Shown: one piece after another, positions 50,075 to 63,132 of the stretch
How positions within the stretch are numbered: the stretch's first letter is position 1
Layout: the number at the start of each line of letters is the position of its first letter
DNA from: STC-113 sp964553745
GTDB lineage: Bacteria; Patescibacteriota; Gracilibacteria; BD1-5; UBA2023
Assembly: GCA_964553745.1 (NCBI GenBank)
Contig: CAZKLD010000001.1
Coordinates: 1-64,000 of the forward strand
Length of the DNA: 64,000 nt
Direction: 5' to 3'
The notes under the pieces: generated by a model
The model's database searches: none
The model's input: only the letters and a program-made list of their open reading frames with translations
What the model was told of the DNA's origin: nothing
Made by a program: the position numbers and the translations under genes

Positions 50075-53000
50075 TTAAAGGCCTCTAAGGCCAGAATATG
50101 AATCTTCACGATACGCATTCAGCCTTTCCTCTATCTTGTATATCAGGCTTTTAGCCTTCATAGAATCGAGCATATTTGCATAATTCGCATATCTGAGCGA
50201 ATGAATTAGCACTTTGAACATTTTTGCCTGCTTTTCTGACATTGCCATATCTAGTCCGTCAAAAAAATCTCTTTCCTTTTTCTGATTCTTCTTTACTTGA
50301 GCCAACTGATTCTTTGCTATCTCGATAAGCACTTCTCATGGCATAACCCCAAATGAATCCTCCAGATCGAATCTGCTTACAAGCTCAGCACCAATTCAAT
50401 AACCTCAGAGATCTGATCTATTCTCGAATCTTGAGTATTTTCTGATATGCCCTTCAAGCAAGATATTCATAGCTGCTTCATAGTTTATTATCTCAGGAGA
50501 TCTCATATCCGCGATGTCTTTCAGACAAGACATGACGAGTTCCTTGTCTCGCTTGCTCTCTATTCAGAATATATTAAATACATCAAGAATTATGCCAGGA
50601 TTGTCACCATACGCATTATTCAGGATGAATTTCAGCTTGTTCCTTAATATCATCAGGCTGTTTTTTTGCTCTGTCAGAGTATCATGCTTGGTCTTTGCAT
50701 TCTGATATGTGATATTCATATTTAATGACATATTCCCAGATTGCCTATCTATTGCGTCTAAATCAGATTTTATCAGCCTTAGGACGAAAATTATATTCTT
50801 AGGATCGCTTAAGAATCTTTTTTGTGACAGATAATTATCGAATTTTGAGACTCATATTCACTTGGCCATCAAAAGGTGCACTTTATCTACGAAATCATCC
50901 TTTCAGAATTTATTGTTATAAATGACTATCTGGTTCAGTTTTGAGATTTCCTTATTGATGAATCCCGTATAATCGGCATTCTGGTAGCTCATATTCGCAA
51001 TGTTCTGAGGTATGGAGAAATTGATTTCTCATGTATTAAGACCGTTATAAAGCTGAAGCAGGATATCAAGCCTGAGCATCGGAGCACAATTTCACTGATC
51101 CAATAGAAAACTTCATCATTCATATTTTCAATTTGGCAAGGATCATCAGATTTTCCGAGATACATCATCATTAAACGCTGGGAATTTAAGAGTATCGTCA
51201 ATCGATTCCTGGAATAAACAAAGGAAATTGTCTTTATCTATATATTCGAATGCCCGTGAAGATCAGGATTTTATGGAAGAATATATTGTCTCCAAATTTG
51301 ATTGTATGGCTTCTTTGACTTTAGCGGATTCAGAAAATTGGTCAGAAGTCAATAGCTTATGTTTTTTTCAATCATTCATAGGCTCTTCTTCAATTTCTTG
51401 CAGAGAAACAGGGAGATAGACACATTTTATGAAATCAGAATTATCAAGTTCTTTGAAGTCTACCATTGTCTCATGAACCATTTCAAGTCAAAGATACAGA
51501 AGAATCCTATCAAGACGAGAAAGCTTCTCTTCTATAACGTTGGGATTCATGTTATTCATCTCAAGAAGTTTCCTCAAGGTTTCCATAAAATATTGCTTTT
51601 TTATGACCGAGGAAACCTCAGTTATTCAAAATAATTGCCTGACGGTAGATCAAGGAGACGCATTCATCTCATCCAGCATTGATACGGATCTGAAATACAT
51701 CTGCATATAGGCCTCGTAGTGAAGTTCAACTCACACCACATCCGAAATCTTTCTCAGGATATCCATTCTAGATTTCTTCCTTTCCACCGATTCCGAGTTT
51801 CCCACATACCAGATATCTAAGTTTTTGATTTTATATTCAATGGAAGTCAATATGCTTAGGTAAGTTTTGAGGAAAGCCTTATATTGTTCCATGCTTGTAT
51901 GTTTGCTGAGCAAGGTTGGATCAGGGAGCATCATGAGGTCATATGAAATCGAAGGAAGGATATTAGATCATCATGTTTTATTGATGAGAAATATCTCAAG
52001 CTGTTTCTTTTTTTGGGTTATTTTCATGGCAAGCAGAATCGAAAGTTTCTCTTCCAATTTTTCCATTATATAAGTGAAATTTATCTTTGAAGCTCAGTTT
52101 TTTATGATTTCGGAAATGGCATCAATCTTATCTTTTATCCTTTCAATTATCTTGTCCGTTTCGCTCTGCCCATTAAAAGAATCTCATAGATGATCTCAAG
52201 GTGTCGAGTCATAGAGTTTGCATTTTCATCAGTAATCAACCTCTGTGATACCATGTCATTCGAACATCTCATTCTGAGTTTCGACATATCAAGCCAGAAT
52301 TCTTGCCCTGATATCTCTCATTCTGGCCAATCATACGAATAATGAATTGACATTTTTGCAATCTCAGACTTTGGAATGAGCGACTCAGGAAAGATGAGTT
52401 CCATGCTTCTGGTGCTCAAGTGTCGTTTCATAAGTAAGTGAGTATTTGAAATTTTCCTTTGAAAATCCCACGCATGCAGCCATGAATTCTTCATCGCTCA
52501 AATAACTTGAGGCCTCGAAGAATAATCTGAGGTCATCCGGCAGCTCTCATTCCGTCAAGAACGGTTCAGATAGCCTCTGTTTTTCCTTGCCTGAATCTCA
52601 ACTGAAGAATATTCAATTGCAATCCTCATCTCAGTATCTCCTGAACTCGAATTCCAGATTGTACTCAGGTTTTTTGGAAATGTCTATATAAAAATATCCG
52701 AACTCCTTCACGCAATAAAGCTTGTATGAAATTCAGGAATTTGCCAGGTTTTCCCGCGATTGTCGGGTTAAAATAGGGATATATCATCTTGGACATACTA
52801 CAGAATTCCTTCATCATCTGAGAATTTTAAAGCTCATGCACATTATTATCGCTTCTGGGCTTTGCTCTTCAAGAGACCAGGAGAATCTTTCCAGAAAAAA
52901 TGAATGGTCAGCAGGCGAACTTTCCGAAGTTTTTGAATTATAGGATTCAAGCACATGGACACTTGAAAAATCAATTTTCTCTTTTTTCCATTTATGTCCC

Positions 53001-54709
53001 TGGAATTCTGTAAAAGTTTCTCCGACCAACAACCGGCTATTCAGCCTGTCGTAATTGAAAACCCTGATTCAAGATAAATTCTCCTTTTTGCCGCTTGTGA
53101 GATCCTGCTCAATATCATGTCATTTACTATTGAATCAGTTCCGCAATTCTTTTGAGAAAGCTCAATTCTCTAAAATGCTGCTTATGAGATCTGATAATGT
53201 AAGATTCGGAAAGTCTTTTCACATATCTGGCAATCAGAGGCTATCTGGCAGCATGTCAGTGATAATCTTTGGAATCGGGATATTCATTATCGGAACTGCA
53301 AAGGAACCAAGTATATTCGAGAGTCAAATGAAGAAATCTGCGAGAAGTCTTTTGGCTTGCATCAGGAGTCAAAGGAGTGCCAAGCCCAAAGCGCCAAGCG
53401 ATAAGAGCATTAATTTTCCTGCCTTTATAGCAGTCTCAAAAATCCCTACACTTAAAAATCAGAGCCTATCTCACGTTCTTTTTGCATATGATTCAAGTTT
53501 TTTCTGTACCTCTCTTATATTTTCGGGAGGTTCTTCGGTGTGCATGATTTTTTCGATTCTTCTTTTTCACATTTCGATTATCTTCTGTGAATCGACCTCA
53601 AATCATTCTTTCTTATAGAAATAAAAGGCAATCTTAGATATCTGATGCTTTCCTACCAGTATATTAAGGAACTCTTCTTTTGCTTTTGGCTCAATGATTC
53701 CGAATTTTCTGAAACAAGACTCGAGCAGCAGCAATTCCCTAATTTCAAAACGGAATTCCATAAGATATCCGGCTCCGAAATGAGTCAGCTGACTTTGGGC
53801 ATATGGAAAGATTTTCTCTAAAAGTCAATCATCATAGCATTCTGCGAAGGATCCGAAATTGAAAAGCAGAATATCTTTCGCCTGATGAGGAATCTCCTCA
53901 TCATTATTGTTTTCACGGATTATTGAAATCAGTTTTTTCATCTGATTCAGCAGATTCTTCTGATATTCTCCCCAATCTTCATTCAATAATCTCTCTAGCT
54001 TTGCCGCTCAATCCTTAAAATCTCAATCATCAAAATTTTTTCTGATATCATCCAATTTTACATTCATGGCAACTTTGAATTCTGCATAATCTGGATGCAT
54101 TTCAAACATGAGTTTTTTTGTTTCTCTGTCAGAAGCTTTCATAAGGTCCGAGTCATCCTGGAATGCATCTAAAAAATTGAGAAATTCCTCAGAATCGGCA
54201 GTTGCAACTGTATTTACCCTTCTTTTGGCAGGATTCAACTCGTCTCTGATTAAACTCCTCAATTCGTTTTGCCGGACACTGAAATCTGTTGCCAACTCAT
54301 AAATATCGCTGAAAAAATTTTCGAGCTCGGGCTTTGACTGTAATCATCAAACAGATTGTGCCCTCATCTCTTTCAATCTAGTCAGAAGAGAATTCCCATT
54401 GTCAGAAAAGGCATTATCAGCAGAAATTATATGGATTCAGTTTTCCATCAAATCAAAAAAACGCTTTTTTCATTCTTCCGGAAAAGATATGAACTCAAAA
54501 AAATTGAAATTTTGAGCAGATCTTCTGAGTTGTTGGATTTTTTGGCTATCGTTTGCATTGGCAAGATAAAAATCCTTCAAATCGGCATGATTGAAAGATC
54601 TCTCTAATATCCTTCCGACTTGATTCCTGACAAATGCCGTCATCTTTGTTTCTTTTCCGGCATTGTTTGTCTTCTCATATATGTGCAGCAGTCATTTCCT
54701 AAAATTCAT
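50075..54709 (-). CDS. giant protein, 1,544 aa, unknown function
   Basis: One frame stays open for 4.6 kb with TGA=Gly. The N-terminal 400 residues are helical and charged (VRNQVGRILERSF, ELRSLIRDELNPAKRRVN). Around residues 400-440 there is a long hydrophobic stretch (FLSVGIFETAIKAGK, LMLLSLGALGLALLGLLMQ), enough for one or two membrane helices. The remaining about 1,100 residues are soluble and again mixed, with no motif I recognise. It is the last gene of a three-gene operon whose first member is a MoxR-type AAA ATPase; its start overlaps the 307-aa gene by 11 bases. Possibly the effector or scaffold on which the ATPase acts. Confidence 0.8.
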
Positions 54710-55622
54710 AATACCGCTTCAGTGAACCTAATAAATATTCCAGAATAGTTGTTTTTGTTTTGTGCAGGTTATCCTGCATATTAACATTTTTGAATTTATT
54801 CGCGATAGTTGTGACTTGACATTCGAATGGCGCTATATTGCCTTTCTGGGAGAATAGATCAAAATTCATATTCAAATCCCTCACAACTTCAAAAACCAAA
54901 ATGCTACTGTCAGATCTTTCTTCTTCAAAAATCATCTCAGCATCGATTTTCAGGTTTTTCAGCAACTCGCGATTTATCTTTGCCTCTTCCTCAGATTTGC
55001 ATATCAGATTTATCTTTATCTCCTCATTCAGGATCTCTTTGCAGAATCCGACCAATCTGAAAAAAAGCTGAATATGCTTTGAATAATCATCGCGGAACTC
55101 AAGAGAGCCATAATCCGATCAATAATTGTCATTAATCCTCAGTTGGACCCAAACCGGCTCAGGAGGCAATTCCACATCCAAGCTCCTTGTGAGTATTTTT
55201 ATCTCTTTTCGGACGACTGGTGATTTCAGGGCGAATACATCTTCATAATCAGGATTGTCTACTATTTTCTCTTCCAGAAAAGGCAATCTTGCTCACCTAT
55301 TATGGATATTGGCATCATCATCTATCATCCTAGTGAGCCTTGGGACCAAGATATTCTTTTTCTCATATTTCAACCTCCTTTTCACTTCACTTAAAATTCT
55401 TCTCAATTGGCTTTCTCACGATGAGACGACCGATTCAAAAGAATCAGATATAAGCGAATCCATGGCCCGCAAAGCCTCATCAGCATTGGACCGGAAGGAC
55501 TGAGAAATAGCCTCAACGCGGCTTGATTGACGCATTTTGCCACCAGTGACGGGTGCAACTGGTGAGGTCTCACTTCTAAAATCAGAATCTCAAACATTTC
55601 AGTTTGCGAAAAAAAATCCCAT
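54699..55622 (-). CDS. uncharacterised protein, 307 aa
   Basis: The N-terminus is low-complexity (FRSETSPVAPVTGGKMRQ). A helical, Arg/Glu-rich region follows (EAISQSFRSNADEALRAMDS, LRRILSEVKRRLKYEKK), then a mixed domain (VWVQLRINDNYGSDYGSLEF, INLICKSEEEAKINREL). No family recognised. It lies three bases after the MoxR-like gene and overlaps the giant gene by 11 bases, so the three are translated as a unit. In MoxR operons the partner is often a VWA protein; a VWA MIDAS is not visible here. Confidence 0.75.
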
Positions 55623-55625
55623 TTT

Positions 55626-58454
55626 TTAAATTTTAATAGTATTCGTCGTTGTTTCTCATTTGCTTACGATGTCAACAAACAGATATTCATATGTGGAATC
55701 GAATCTTATATCTCAGAAAGCGGATTCTCAATCATCAGGAATTCAGAAATCGTTCAAAGACAGAGATAAGAGGGTTTGTCATTTCATTAGCCTTTCATCA
55801 TAAGTGAGATTTGCGAAAAACCTTGTGAACGCATCCTTTTCTTCTGCAGGTATAATGCTCACGCTTCAGATCTTGTTCACAATAAAGAATAATCCATTCT
55901 CATCCACCCTGCATTTAATCTCTTCTTCTGAGCTATCTATCTCCTCATCTCAAATGCTTAGAAATTTATTGCCATTAAAGTCTTCATTGATTCAAATGAG
56001 TTGTCAATTATGATAGAACGCGCCTTTGAGCAACCTATTCTTCGATTTATATTTATCAGATAAATTCGTATAAATTACGGGAGATGCCATATGCGGGACC
56101 ATATCTATAGTCATATATCATCCCATGTCCTCTCATTGATCTATAAGATATTTCCTGCCCGGAACACATTCCTCGATGCTCTTGCAGCTGAATTTTATCT
56201 TACTCGCATCAGCTCTCACTTCCATAGTCTTGGAATCGCCATCGAATTCGATTTCTAATTTGACATCATTTGAATTTGCAGAGAAAATTTTGGTGCCTTC
56301 GGTGAAAATAGAAGATTCCCTATTTTTTCAAGGATGTATTATGCCCCTAAGAGTGTCATCGCTCTTGCCCAGGATCCGAGAGACCTGTTCTGAAAAATTA
56401 AGGATTCTCGCCTTGTCTGATTCCTCGCAAGAGTATTTATCATTTTTATCTTTCACTATCAGCTTTAGAAGGATGTTATTCAAATCCATCTTCCTGAGAA
56501 CGGAGTTTACTCTGGCTCGTACTCATTTGGACAATCTTGTTCAGCTGAGTATCGAACCTGATCATACATTATTGATTCTGTTGTCAATTATCTTCAGGAC
56601 CGCGTTCTTCTGCTCTCAGAGCTCTTTCATCTGGATATTTTTGAGCGACTTGTTTCCGTAGACATCTTCCGTCTGCATCTCAAAAGCATTTTTCAGGGCT
56701 TCATAGATATAGGTATCCTTGTTTCAGATGTCTGATTTCTTCTGGACTGTTCAATCTTTAATCTGGATGAATCAATTTATGAAATTATCCAGAAGCCTCA
56801 TGGAGAAATCCAAGAATGAATAGGCTCATTGCTTATTCTCTTCTATCAATTTTGCAACCATGGTAAGGCAATCGCTTATCTGCATAAGCTCCTTATTATC
56901 AAATGGACAACTGAGTTCATTATCAACTATCCTAGAAACCAGATACAGAGTCATATTCTCTAGATCAAGATAATCGAAATGAACGCTATTGAATCTCCTC
57001 CCTAGAGGTCCGCTCGGCTTAAGGTCGTCATTTGAAGTGGCATATACTCAGAACCATTCTGGTATGAACACTTCCCTATCCATTCATTGCACTTTGTGAG
57101 ACCGTCAAGTTTCCAGATCCAGAAAAGCCAGTATTCAATTGACTTCTTTCTCCTTAACTTTATCTATCTCATCAAGCACTGGGATCTCTCAATTGCTGAT
57201 ACAGCTAAGAAGTTCTCATTCTATTATCTCTTTTTTATTTAGAAGTAGCGTGAATATTTTCTCATTTTTCCAATAAGTAAGCGAATCGATGACGAATTTG
57301 CTGACTGCCTCGATATCGCCAACAGATTCTAACTTTGATCTAGTGGGAGAATTTCATATGTACTTGCTTGAGTCGAAGATATTATTGATGAAATTTACAA
57401 GCTTGTAATCTCATGGGAATTTATCCCTATTCTTCTCAAAAAGCACTTCAAGCTCATGAAGAAGCTCTTCTCCTCCGATTTCCTTGTAATTCTTTATTAT
57501 CGTGTCAATGAAATCAATCTGATTTTTGCTTGGTGAAAGGTTTGTCGATTGTATCAGCAGCTCATAGAAATTTATATATTCATGCATGCTTATGACCTTG
57601 AGCGGTCTTCATAGCTTCTCTCAGAAATATTCGAATATCCTTGTCTTTCATGTTCCGGGCGGTCATTTCAGTACGACTTGCCCCACTTTTCAGTTCCTCT
57701 TTGATTTCTCTATCTTCTTTATCATATCATCGAAAAACGGCAATCTGATATATGAACTCGACTTCTGTTCTTTGAGCCATTGTCAAATAAGGATGGAGCT
57801 TATGACCGAATCATCTCAGCTGACTCATAGGAAATTCAGCTTTTTCAGGTATTCGGCTATTTCCATGCTTATCGTGTCTACAAAAACATCAAAAGACGGG
57901 ATTTCTTCAAAATTTCAAGTCGCCATTGATCATTTCAGTGTGATATTGCCCGATTCTGATTCTAGAATGGAGATGAGTTCCAGGAGCATTGGATTATCCT
58001 GATTGGAATAAATGGATCTTATGATTGAAATAACATATTTCGCACTTATGTTTCAATTCACCTTAACAAGTTGGGCAATCATATCAGAAACATTCGCATC
58101 TGATTTATGCAGCTTTAAGATCTTTTCCAGCGATTGCTTCGCATCATTCAGGCTGCTCTCATCTTTTTCAGCGATTCATCTTGATATATCTGTCAGATGC
58201 TTCTTGATTTCTGTTATATCTCCGATGAATTCCTGAAGCCTAAGAAGAGGAAATACGACTTTCTTTATGATTTCCCTTCATTTCTTTATCTTGTCATAAT
58301 CCTCATTGAATTTTTTTAGGGATTTGTCATCCTCATTGTCCAAAATGCCCATCAATTCATCATCCAGAGACGGATCAAGTGATTTTTGGACTTGTTTCTT
58401 AATATAAGACGTTCCTCTCGACCTTCTGACGTACGAGCTATCTGATTTATTCAT
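55626..58454 (-). CDS. MoxR-like AAA+ ATPase, 942 aa
   Basis: The N-terminal 260 residues are helical (KKFNEDYDKIKKGREIIKK and onward). Then comes the AAA domain: QVVLKGPPGTGKTRIFEYFG (Walker A at residues 264-271; the first and last Gly are TGA), EIPVLDEIDKVKEKEVN (Walker B), VYATSNDDL (sensor 1) and GPLGRRFNSVHFDYLD (arginine finger). This order is that of MoxR/AAA_5-type chaperones. The C-terminal 400 residues add a beta-rich region of unknown kind. Longer than usual MoxR proteins (about 330 aa). First gene of an operon with the 307-aa and 1,544-aa proteins. Confidence 0.88.
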
Positions 58455-58568
58455 ATATTTTAAAATTAATAAAATCCCTTAAATTTTAGCATATTTATGA
58501 GATATACACAAATATAAACGATTGATCACGGCTAAATGCGTGAAACTTGTAAAAATCTGCAATAAAAG

Positions 58569-58599
58569 AAAATAAGGCTCAATTCTAGAACCTTATTTT
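58569..58599. terminator. intrinsic-terminator-like hairpin
   Basis: AAAATAAGG-TC / GA-CCTTATTTT stem with one mismatch and a 7-nt loop, 13 bp past the stop of the small ankyrin gene on the minus strand. Confidence 0.65.
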
Positions 58600-58611
58600 G
58601 AGAGAATCTCT

Positions 58612-59058
58612 CTATCACCAGAAACCCCTCCTTCTGTGGAATTTGATGCCGAAAACCCTGTCTATCTTCATTAATACTTTGTTTCTGGTTAATGCCAGCC
58701 TATCTCCGATAGTCCTTTTGTAGCTCGGATGATTCCATACAAGATCCGCAATTGCCTCATCTCTTACGAATTTTGCCCATCCATATGCATTATATCAGAT
58801 GTAAGGGAATGTATCATTGGGATTAGCTCAGCTATCAAGAAGATCTTTGACCAAATCCAGCTCGTGATGCCTGATTGCGTCGCACAGAATCGGCTGTCAT
58901 CAGTTTCACTCTATCACATTGATATCATTAGTGTCGTGGATGGCTTTCAGGAGACCGGGTTCCTTGATTCTGTTAAGAAAAACAGTTATCTTTTCCATCA
59001 CTTCTGTCTTGATGCAGATTTGAAGATGATCCATCTTATAGTCTGGTGTGATTCGCAT
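58612..59058 (-). CDS. small ankyrin-repeat protein, 148 aa
   Basis: One or two ankyrin repeats are readable (GQPILCDAIRHHELDLVKDLLDSGANPND, residues 55-83). They are preceded by a helical N-terminus (HLQICIKTEVMEKITVFLNRI) and followed by a basic tail ending FHRRRGFWG. No signal peptide. It sits downstream of the zincin gene on the same strand (20-bp gap), within the run of ankyrin and toxin-like genes at the right end of the window. Confidence 0.8.
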
Positions 59059-59078
59059 ATTATAACATAATTTAAATT

Positions 59079-59645
59079 TTAGATTAAAAGGTGCTGATTC
59101 TCAAAAGCTTCATCCAGTATCTTATTGAAAAAAGGGAAATCTTTCACTGAATAATAAGGCTCCAACAAACCAAGTATCTCTTCTCTTTTTTTGCCAAGCC
59201 GTCTCAGAAATCTGAATTGCCGTCCGAAAGCGTAACGCTCTACTGCATTATTAGGATATGTTGATCAGGGCAAATCAATGAATGCCGGATTTCGCATTTC
59301 CGAAAAATAATCTTCCTTGTTTTCAGAATCAAGGAATTTCTGACAGTGGGCAAGCTCATGAATCATCCAGGCTATTCCATCTGGATTTTCAACTGATTCG
59401 AAATAACCTTGCCTAAACAATATCATGTTTTCATGGGCGTGCGACTCTGATGGTGATATTCATTTATGCCACAGATCATCCGGGACTATTACGATAACAA
59501 CATCTTGCAGCCTTTCATCTCATAGCGCCTGAAATTGCTCAAGATAAATTCATTTCAATTTATCCGCTTTCACGAAAGATAATCTTTCAAATCAAGATTG
59601 TCCAAAGTTGATATATCTGCTGAGATAGCTTCTGAAATTTTGCAT
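59079..59645 (-). CDS. putative HExxH zinc metallopeptidase, 188 aa
   Basis: The zincin motif is WMIHELAHCQKFLDS near residues 105-119; a downstream candidate third ligand is the Glu in NNAVERYAFGRQFRFL, 38-40 residues later. The N-terminal part (VIVIVPDDLWHK) looks like the beta-sheet of a small zincin. No signal peptide. Short for a named family and not assignable further. It stands between two ankyrin genes. Confidence 0.7.
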
Positions 59646-59794
59646 AGTTATAATATTTATTGCTGCGGAAGTTGTAGTCTTCATAAAACCAAAGTCTTCA
59701 ATCTCGGTGCATCTAGTTTCATTTTTTTGGATATTATCCAAGGAGGATTGTTCCATTTTGAAATCTCGAAAAATTAATGATGAAATCGGAGTTT

Positions 59795-62398
59795 TTAGCT
59801 GCTAGAATTCAAGAGTCTGCTAACCTTTGCGAAAAAAGATCAATATTTATCGGATTCTGTGATTTGGAACAGATCATCGATTCTCTTAATAAGTTCTTTT
59901 GGGAAATTGGAATATGCTGATCTGGCTTTTTTGATGAACTCAGATTTATCATTATCCGATAGAGAATCGTATATTTTAGAGAATAGCTTGAACTTAGCAT
60001 CCGGTGATTCTGATTTGAAAGGCAAGTTTGAGAATATGATATCTATGAGCAATCATTGGTCTGATCAATACGGTACATTTGCAGGTACTCCGGCATTTAC
60101 GAATACCTTTAATAGCTTCGCTCCTTTAGGTTGTGAATATGCCTTGGAGATGAAATAAATTCAATCCGGACCTTTTCTGTTAAGATTTACCTTGTTGTCT
60201 GCCAATACTCTCAATAGATCAGCATCCTGATTATTGATTGCTAGATTTATGAGCTTAATATCTGCTCATTCTGGCAGGATAAATTTATTGGTTTCTTCAA
60301 GTATCCTTAGGAATTTAATGATATTTTTTTCTTTTTTCATTACCATATCAAATACGGACAATCCTTCATTATTCTTTGCAAGATAGCTTGCATTGTTCCT
60401 TATCAGAAATTCATAGAATTTAGGCTGAAAAGATTGAATGCAATGCATGGGCGTATTTCAATTGTTATCTTTTACATTAACTTTTGCACCTTGCTTTACC
60501 AATAATTCTATGATTCACATATTTCATGCCTTGCATGCGATATGAAGTGGCGCAAATCATTCTTTATTCTTCTTTTCCTTATCTGCTCATGATTTCAGAA
60601 GAATATCTATAATATGATACGCCCCTTCTTCTCAAATCAGCATATGCAATGGTGTCTGCCCTTGAATTGTCTCATTGGCATCTGCACCTTTTTCCAGTAG
60701 CAATTTGATTAATTTTTCATCTTTATTCCTGCAGGCAAGAAATAGTGGTGTATGTCAATTTCAATCTCTTGCTCCGATAAAAGCGTTTCCTTCTAGAAGT
60801 AATTTTGATATACGAGTGTCACTGTTGAGGCAAGCAAGATGCAGCGGAGTCTGTAGGAATTTATTTACAGCATTGACTTTAGCTCCATTTTCTAAAAGAA
60901 GTTTTATGTTTTCGGACGATGCTCCATGACAACAGGCTAGATGCAGCGGAGTCCGTCATGCATTTTCTTGAGATTCCATATAAGCGCCCTTCTCTATGAG
61001 TATTCTCAAGTTTTCCGCGTATCCGATGCTAGCTGAATGCATGGGAGTGCGACCAGCCTCATCCTTTGCTTCAATATTCGCACCCTTCTCGATGAGTATG
61101 CTTAACATCTCCTTATTTCTATTCTTGCTTGCCGTATGCAATGGGGTTGCTCAGGATAAATCCCTTGCTTCAATTTGCGCTCATTTTTCAAGTAAAATAT
61201 ATATATGGCTCGGATCACATGAAATAAGTTTTGCCAGAAAATGCAAAGGAGTAGTATTGCTAGAATCAAGAAACTGATTTACATCATAATTATTTTCAAT
61301 TATGTCTTTAATAGCGGAAACTTCTTTGTTTTCGACTTTTTGGCGTATCTCCTCGTGTTTGACCTTATCGAGTATTCACTGTATTATTTCTATCTTCCAT
61401 TGACTGTTTATGAAGTCATTCTCGGTCGTGAATTTCACAAGCAGGAATCTGTCTTCTCTAATCGCCCTTTCGACAGAGTGGGCAAAAGTATCTCTTATAT
61501 CAAGATAAGCGCTGAATCTTGCAAGATTCAGCCAATCCATGGGTGACGGATTATGATTGATTACTTCATTCTGGCAATTGAACGCCTCTCTATAGTTTCA
61601 GATTATAAAGTTTGTAATTGCGAGCTTTTTCAAAGATGACAGATAGATTTTCTCGTCTTGTGATTTTGAAATAAAAGATGCTTTCTCAAATGCGAATTTT
61701 GATTTTTCGTATTCTCTTTTTTCTTCCAGATGCATCAGTCATAGCAGATAATATATCTCATAATCAGCTGGCAGGCAATTCAGGGCTTCATACAATAATT
61801 TAAAAGCCTCGTCATGCCATCATTTTTTATAATATTCGAATCAATCTCTCTTATGCTCCAGTCAGGCTGTTTTTCTCGGATTTCAGAGTTTATTGTCTAT
61901 TCTTCATAAGGATGATAGGACTTTTTGATTGATATCTGACAGATGTTCAACTGAACTGATAAGAGATCTAGAGCACTCCCAAATGCTATTATCTATATCA
62001 GAGAGGTTTTTATTGATCAATCATAATCATTTGATTACATTTTTGAATCAAGAATAGTTCATCCGATACGATCTTCATATCATTTCTGAAATATCGCTCA
62101 ATTCTGAGGCCATTTCATAGATTCATCCGTTGATGTCTCACATTGAATCGATCATTGCCTGTCTTTCATATGGGTCATACTCATTTGAATTTATGATGCT
62201 GATCATTTCGGCTTTTCTCATATCGACAACATCTTCCAGAATTCGATTAGTATCTTGTCACGTGCTGCATAATTTTTCTAATGCCAGTTCTTGCCGATAC
62301 AGATAATCCCTTTCTTCAACTGGAGATATCTCCCTGTTCGATCATGCGAGATGATCCAAAGGCGTTATTATTCATGCTCTGAAAAAATCCTTACTCAT
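59795..62398 (-). CDS. large ankyrin-repeat protein, 867 aa
   Basis: The N-terminal 400 residues are helical, with a TPR-like segment near residues 210-280 (YYKKGGHDEAFKLLYEALNCL). From about residue 410 to the end there are roughly ten ankyrin repeats, for example GATPLHTASKNRNKEMLSIL, GRTPMHSASIGYAENLRILI, QTPLHLACLNSDTRISKLLL and NTPMHCIQSFQPKFYEFLI. Ankyrin arrays bind proteins, and in host-associated bacteria they are often translocated effectors. No signal peptide is seen. The promoter is at 62471-62498. Several repeat glycines are TGA. Confidence 0.92.
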
Positions 62399-62470
62399 AT
62401 GATGATGATTACTAGATAATTCTTTATGGTTTTGTTATATTTGTTTTAACTGTGCGTATGTTCATTTTTT

Positions 62471-62498
62471 AATATAATTAAATATATTCAATTGTCAA
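62471..62498 (-). promoter_or_regulatory. promoter of the large ankyrin gene
   Basis: Minus-strand TTGACA (62493-62498), 16-bp spacer, TATATT (62471-62476), about 70 bp before the ATG at 62398. Confidence 0.55.
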
Positions 62499-62512
62499 TA
62501 TAAGCTTGCTTT

Positions 62513-63118
62513 CTAATTGGAGAATATGCTCTTAATCTGCGAATCATCAAAGATGGCAATATTCTCTTTTCATTGCTCGGTGAAAAGGATGGCATCGAAT
62601 CATAGATCTTTTATAAAATTGAATTGCGGCTCAATCCACCTCCAAGAACCATGCTCAAGCATCATATTCGTCATTCTCACAGCTTCTGGCATATCCTGAG
62701 GATCATTTCAGAATTTGCTCAAAAGGACTTTTTCAAATAATAATTGCCTATGTTCGGGTTTTTTGAAATCCCAGGCGTTCTTGTATGATAGTTTTACAGG
62801 CCTGACGTTTGGCCTCAATCACATTTCATTGAGTTCGTCGAGGGAGAAATCATTTATTTTTGTATAATCATTTGCGAAATCCTTATCTCGGGTAAAGAAT
62901 AGGACTGATGTTTTTGAAACTCAGTTGTCTGCATTCATTTTCGAGACATCGAAATTATCGAATATTTTCGGAGTTCCATGATACCAGATTTCAGATTGGA
63001 AATTATCAGACAGGATAATAGCCGCTCTTGATTTTGCGGTTCATAAAATACTCTCGAGTCAGTTTGATGCTTTCTTGACTTGGTCCGGCTTATGTGAATC
63101 ATTTCCTAAAACATCCAT
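62513..63118 (-). CDS. ADP-ribosyltransferase-like protein (ART-PolyVal type)
   Basis: 201 aa. After a short N-terminus the sequence follows the ART-PolyVal/ADPRTs-Tse2-like pattern: IWYHGTPKIFDNFDVSKM, TSVLFFTRDKDFANDYTKI, a middle with VRPVKLSYKNAWDF, and the end DLGFDAILFTEQGKENIAIFDDSQIKSIF. Known members transfer ADP-ribose from NAD to proteins and occur as toxins or in phage polyvalent proteins. The R/H-S-E type catalytic residues would be in HGTP, the FFT strand and the terminal E of FTEQGKENIAIF. It lies 14 bases after the partial gene at the right edge and upstream of the ankyrin gene. Family call by pattern only. Confidence 0.72.
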
Positions 63119-63132
63119 GGGTGATAAATTAT

